A stretch of DNA of 55,902 nucleotides, taken from the NCBI GenBank assembly GCA_934489895.1, contig CAKSST010000011.1:1-55902 (forward strand), read 5' to 3'. The notes under the pieces were generated by a model that was not told the DNA's origin, did not search any database, and worked only from the letters and a program-made list of their open reading frames with translations. The DNA is from an uncultured Eubacteriales bacterium. GTDB taxonomy: Bacteria > Bacillota > Clostridia > Oscillospirales > Acutalibacteraceae. The first letter of the stretch is position 1. Every line of letters begins with the position of its first letter. This document shows positions 52,948 to 55,902 of the stretch, piece after piece. Both the position numbers and the translations under genes were made by a program.

Positions 52948-53903
52948 TTATCCAAAATTAATTATCATAAGCGAAGCTATTCCAAAAGCTATTCCAAAAG
53001 CTATTCCAAAAGCTATTCCAAAAATTGATTTTATATTCAGCCTTTCTTTAAATGCAATCGCCGAAACTATCGCACAAATGATCATTCCTCCTCCGTTGCT
53101 TAACGGAAATAATATAATTGACTGTACCGTTTTTGCCGCAATCGTAGACACCTGCGATATTATAAATACCGCACAAGAAAGCGCAACACCGTACCACATA
53201 ATCTTTTTTGAGATAAAAGTAGGCTGTTCTTTATTATTTAACTTGAATAACATAAATAAAAAAGCGGAAAGTACAGCAGAAAGCAAAAACGCATAAAGAT
53301 TAAATGCACCTGCATTTCCGGTGGGATTATACTCGGAAAAACATTTTTGTGCAAGCATTGTCGTACCGTTTGAAAGCATTGATCCAATAAGCAATATCAA
53401 GGTTTTTGCCGAGAACTGCTTATAAATCTGCCTTGAACAACCAATAAGCAGGTATGCCGCACATATAAAAACAATAAGCCCCGCAAACTGCAGGGCACTC
53501 ACCCGCTCATCAAACAAAAATACACCTGCAATGCACGGCACAAACAGACCCGCTGTTGAGAAAAGCGATGACAGTATCATCGTTCCGCTTTTTAAGGCCA
53601 TAATAGAACAAAAGGTTGAAACCGCAAGAGAGACCGCCATTAAAGAAGAGCATAAAAAGGTGATCCGATCAAGTGCCAGACCCGCCATACCGCCTGATGT
53701 AAAAAAACCAAAAATAATCCAAGCAATGCAGAAATTGCCTGCCGTATGCTCAAATATTTTAAAAACATCACATTGTTACTTATCGCACTGCTGCATGGTT
53801 TGTTCAGCATGCTCTGCAATATCTTAAGTAACAAAACTATAACAATATATATATCACTTTTATCACCCGCCGTTAGTTTAAAACAAACCATCCGATTTTT
53901 CAA
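52948..53903 (-). pseudogene. EamA/DMT-type transporter, frameshifted
   Basis: About 310 residues of a ten-helix drug/metabolite transporter in two frames. The N-terminal part (from about 53903; LLLKILQSMLNKPCSSAISN) passes into the frame FFTSGGMAGLALDRITFLCS near 53700-53706 within a run of seven T. The second part to 52948 is intact. The likely start is unclear because the first 15 residues (MKNRMVCFKL) are not typical. A one-base change in a homopolymer could be a real mutation, a phase switch or an error. The C-terminus holds a tandem repeat. Confidence 0.75.
52975..53022 (-). repeat. Four perfect 12-base tandem repeats inside the transporter gene
   Basis: AGCTATTCCAAA is repeated four times without error on the plus strand, encoding (FGIA)4 in the last membrane helix. 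Because the unit is a multiple of three, copy changes lengthen or shorten the helix by four residues without shifting frame. Confidence 0.95.
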
Positions 53904-53984
53904 TGCGGTTGATTGCGAAACTTTTTCGGCTTTTATTGACGATGTTACTAATATCCTCTATAATAAAAATATGGGGTGATAAGT

Positions 53985-54439
53985 ATGACGATGAGGGAGC
54001 TTGCAAAGCTTGCAAATGTTTCTGTTTCAACCGTATCAAAGGCCTTTAGTGAAACCGATGACATAAGCGAGGAAACTAAAAACCATATTTTTAAAATTGC
54101 CCGCAATACAGGCTGTTACGGCAAGTTTTATAAAGGCAAATATTCAAAAAAAGTTATTGCAATTATATGCCCCGCTGCAAAATGCTCAGTTTTGTCAGCA
54201 GCAAACGCTTCGAGCAAGCAGGCGCAGACTGTGTAAAGCAGTTTTTACCTTGCGAGCAGCACACCGACTTTACCGCAATAACATGCGCTTATAATAACAT
54301 TGCTTTCGGCGCAATAAAAGAGCTGCAAAAGAACGGTTTTGCCGTTCCGCAGTACATTTCGGTAATAGGCATAGACAATAACTCTTTAAGCGCTTATGTT
54401 GAAACCTCACTCACCTCAATTGATACTGACCCTTGCTAA
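53985..54439 (+). pseudogene. LacI-family regulator with internal deletion
   Basis: The N-terminal HTH is intact (MRELAKLANVSVSTVSKAFS), with GGGGTG before the ATG at 53985. After about 65 residues (KYSKKVIAIICP) the frame breaks; the second half resumes in another frame as CAYNNIAFGAIKELQKNGFA, YISVIGIDNN and TSLTSIDTD, the end of the LacI effector domain. Roughly 120-150 residues of a normal 330-residue protein are missing and the C-terminus ends at 54439. It is not a functional sensor. It is divergent to the broken transporter. Confidence 0.8.
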
Positions 54440-54592
54440 CGCTTGGAGTGATATTTTCCTTTCGAAAAGTGATATGCAAAGCGTGATATTATATTCGCCT
54501 CCAAAACTGCCCGAAGGGCAATATCACTCGACGTAAGCCGAATATAACTGCGTAGCAATATAACTCGCCGTCAGGCGAATATAACTGAAAAA
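54437..54592. repeat. Multi-hairpin intergenic repeat with ATATCACT/ATATAACT spacers
   Basis: A series of small hairpins is joined by the same short spacer. Right half: GCCCGAAGGGC, then ATATCACT, CGacgtaagCCG, ATATAACT, GCGTAGC, ATATAACT, CGCCGTCAGGCG, ATATAACT. Left half, in the complementary sense: spacers AGTGATAT and GTGATAT around TTTTCCTTTCGAAAA and GCAAAGC. The whole is therefore roughly symmetric. It has no coding sequence and separates the LacI remnant from the recombinase gene. Confidence 0.65.
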
Positions 54593-54622
54593 AGACCAAG
54601 TCAATGACTTGGCCTTTTTTCT
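54587..54622. terminator. Terminator of the serine recombinase gene
   Basis: AAAAAAG-CCAAGTCA / TGACTTGG-CTTTTTT overlaps the stop codon of the recombinase gene, with T-runs on both strands. Confidence 0.85.
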
Positions 54623-55902
54623 GGTGGAGTAGCCCCATCAAAATCCGAACTCAACGCCGACTCGATCTCTTCAAGCGAGATCGTCTGCGTCCCATGTTGA
54701 TAGTTGTAGGTCAAGACCAGTTTATCATCGAACACATACACGGCGTTTACAAATGTATCAATCAGGCGTTTCTGAAAATCACGGTTTGCTGGATCGCCAT
54801 GACGGAACTGCTCAAACCATGCCGTCATCTGTTCGCGGGTCAGCTTTGGCTTTTGCAGTTCAGCAGTCTGGATATTCACAAGGATTTCTTCTTTTCGTGC
54901 TTCCAGCTCATCAAGCCGCTGTTTAGTGGACGGCGTGAAAATGCCCTGCTCGATTGCTTTCAGAATATTTCCAATGGAGGACTCGATTTCCGCAAGCTGT
55001 GAGCGAAGCGCAGGGGTTGTTGTGTCTTCCTGCTCCTGCATAACAAGAATTGCGTCAATGAGCCTGTTGATCTTTTCTTCATCCATGACGCGCTGCATGG
55101 TCAGGCGGACAACAACACGTTCAATCCAGTCTTTGCGAACAGCCTTCTTGTCGCAATCCTTCAGGCGCTTCGCACCGCTGCATTTGTAATAATAGTGCAT
55201 AGCGCCGGTATGGCTCTTGCCGCTTTCACCAACCATCATGCGCTCACATTTACCGCAGAACAGCTTTGTTGTCAGCAGATACTCCTCTTTTGCTTTTGCC
55301 ATTGCGGGAGCATGGCGGTTCTTCTCCATGCGTTCCTGCACACGGTTGAACAGGTCTTCCGGAACGATAGCAGGAACGCCGCCCTCAATTACAACATCCT
55401 GATAGCGATACTCGCCAATGTATTTGCGGTTTTTCAGCAGAGAGCTGAAACTATTGATATTGAACGGCTGTCCCTTTTTCGTTCTGAGTCCACGGACATT
55501 GAAATCTTCCACAATGGAACGAACCGATTTGCCATCAGCATACTTTTCAAATATCTCAACCACTAATGGTGCAGTCACGGGATCGATCACAAGCTTCTGT
55601 GCTTTCTTGTCCAACAGATAGCCGAGCGGAACGCCACCGCCGTTGTTTTTTCCTTTCAGCGCGTTCTCTTTCTGTCCGCGATGGATTTTCTCTGATAGTT
55701 CAGCAGAATAGAACTCGGCATAGCCCTCCAGCATTGCTTCCAGAATAATACCCTCCGGGCCTTCGGAGATATGCTCTTTCGCAGAAATAACCTTTACGCC
55801 GTTCTTTTTCAGAATGTGCTTGTAGTGAGCGCTGTCGTAACGGTCGCGGGAAAAGCGGTCGAGCTTCCATACAAGCACAATCTCGAACAACTCTTTTGCG
55901 CT
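54601..55902 (-). CDS. Large serine recombinase, N-terminus outside the window
   Basis: At least 434 residues of a large serine recombinase/integrase. The window begins inside the resolvase domain (VWKLDRFSRDRYD); the catalytic Ser is beyond 55902. Then come the recombinase domain (GGGVPLGYLLDKKAQKLV), a zinc ribbon (CGKCERMMVGESGKSHTG and a downstream YYYKCSG and DCDKK), a coiled-coil region and a C-terminal tail. Codon use is visibly richer in GC than its neighbours, so it is probably part of a recently acquired conjugative element or prophage extending to the right. Confidence 0.92.
   Translation of the reverse strand, partial: SAKELFEIVLVWKLDRFSRDRYDSAHYKHILKKNGVKVISAKEHISEGPEGIILEAMLEGYAEFYSAELSEKIHRGQKENALKGKNNGGGVPLGYLLDKKAQKLVIDPVTAPLVVEIFEKYADGKSVRSIVEDFNVRGLRTKKGQPFNINSFSSLLKNRKYIGEYRYQDVVIEGGVPAIVPEDLFNRVQERMEKNRHAPAMAKAKEEYLLTTKLFCGKCERMMVGESGKSHTGAMHYYYKCSGAKRLKDCDKKAVRKDWIERVVVRLTMQRVMDEEKINRLIDAILVMQEQEDTTTPALRSQLAEIESSIGNILKAIEQGIFTPSTKQRLDELEARKEEILVNIQTAELQKPKLTREQMTAWFEQFRHGDPANRDFQKRLIDTFVNAVYVFDDKLVLTYNYQHGTQTISLEEIESALSSDFDGATPPEKRPSH

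Noticed and set aside
54437..54592. CRISPR array.
   Set aside because: Spacers are constant and the stems vary; unit lengths are short and unequal and there are no cas genes.

Overview
The window reads as part of the chromosome of a low-GC, anaerobic, gut-type Clostridia bacterium, probably Oscillospirales/Ruminococcaceae-like. This rests on the short SRP RNA followed by dnaX-ybaB-recR, AGGAGG-type ribosome binding sites, two glycyl-radical enzyme (GRE) systems, a bile-salt-hydrolase-like enzyme, an OPT/PqqD peptide-transport pair and a dockerin-bearing exported deacetylase. The taxonomic assignment is inference; no rRNA is present.

Layout. 1-0.57 kb: end of an IS3-family element. 0.7-11 kb: bile-salt-hydrolase-like enzyme, a Cys-rich membrane protein, a flavoprotein, a frameshifted DUF554 gene, a PqqD-OPT transporter-PepD peptide-use block, an acyl-ACP thioesterase and an Fe-dependent alcohol dehydrogenase. 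11.1-14.5 kb: a structured non-coding RNA candidate and a copper-efflux locus in which csoR has apparently been reduced to a remnant and copZ is fused to copA but keeps its own ribosome binding site; next to it lies a small MITE-like element. 14.5-16.4 kb: a Rieske flavoprotein, then a kdpA fragment and an integrase fragment.

16.4-29.9 kb is an accessory island devoted to glycyl-radical chemistry. One operon (minus strand) holds an IclR regulator, an intact GRE, DeoC aldolase, a zinc-type dehydrogenase, an FGGY sugar kinase, an SMP-30 lactonase-like protein, a truncated second GRE and a GRE activase. Beside it an AraC regulator faces a third, broken GRE and a second activase copy in inverted orientation. 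An IS200-like element closes the island.

30-38.7 kb is mostly housekeeping: polysaccharide deacetylase, recR, ybaB, dnaX, SRP RNA, then a divergent operon of Nudix, two zinc-ribbon membrane proteins, galU and a YjjG-type phosphatase.

38.8-52.9 kb is a carbohydrate cluster: an SGNH-like lipoprotein, a GH78-like rhamnosidase, two tandem Gfo/Idh/MocA oxidoreductases, a TIM-barrel isomerase, AraC regulator, PfkB sugar kinase, 6-phosphogluconate dehydrogenase, a LarA-family nickel racemase/epimerase homologue and, divergently, a mannonate-oxidoreductase-like SDR and glucuronate isomerase. Together the last five enzymes suggest a route glucuronate - fructuronate - mannonate - gluconate - 6-phosphogluconate - ribulose 5-phosphate that avoids the usual dehydratase/KDPG branch. 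A 19-base exact repeat in two control regions ties the AraC regulator to the divergent uronate promoters.

52.9-55.9 kb is degraded: a frameshifted DMT transporter with a 12-base in-frame tandem repeat, a LacI-type regulator with an internal deletion, a multi-hairpin repeat, and a large serine recombinase that runs off the window.
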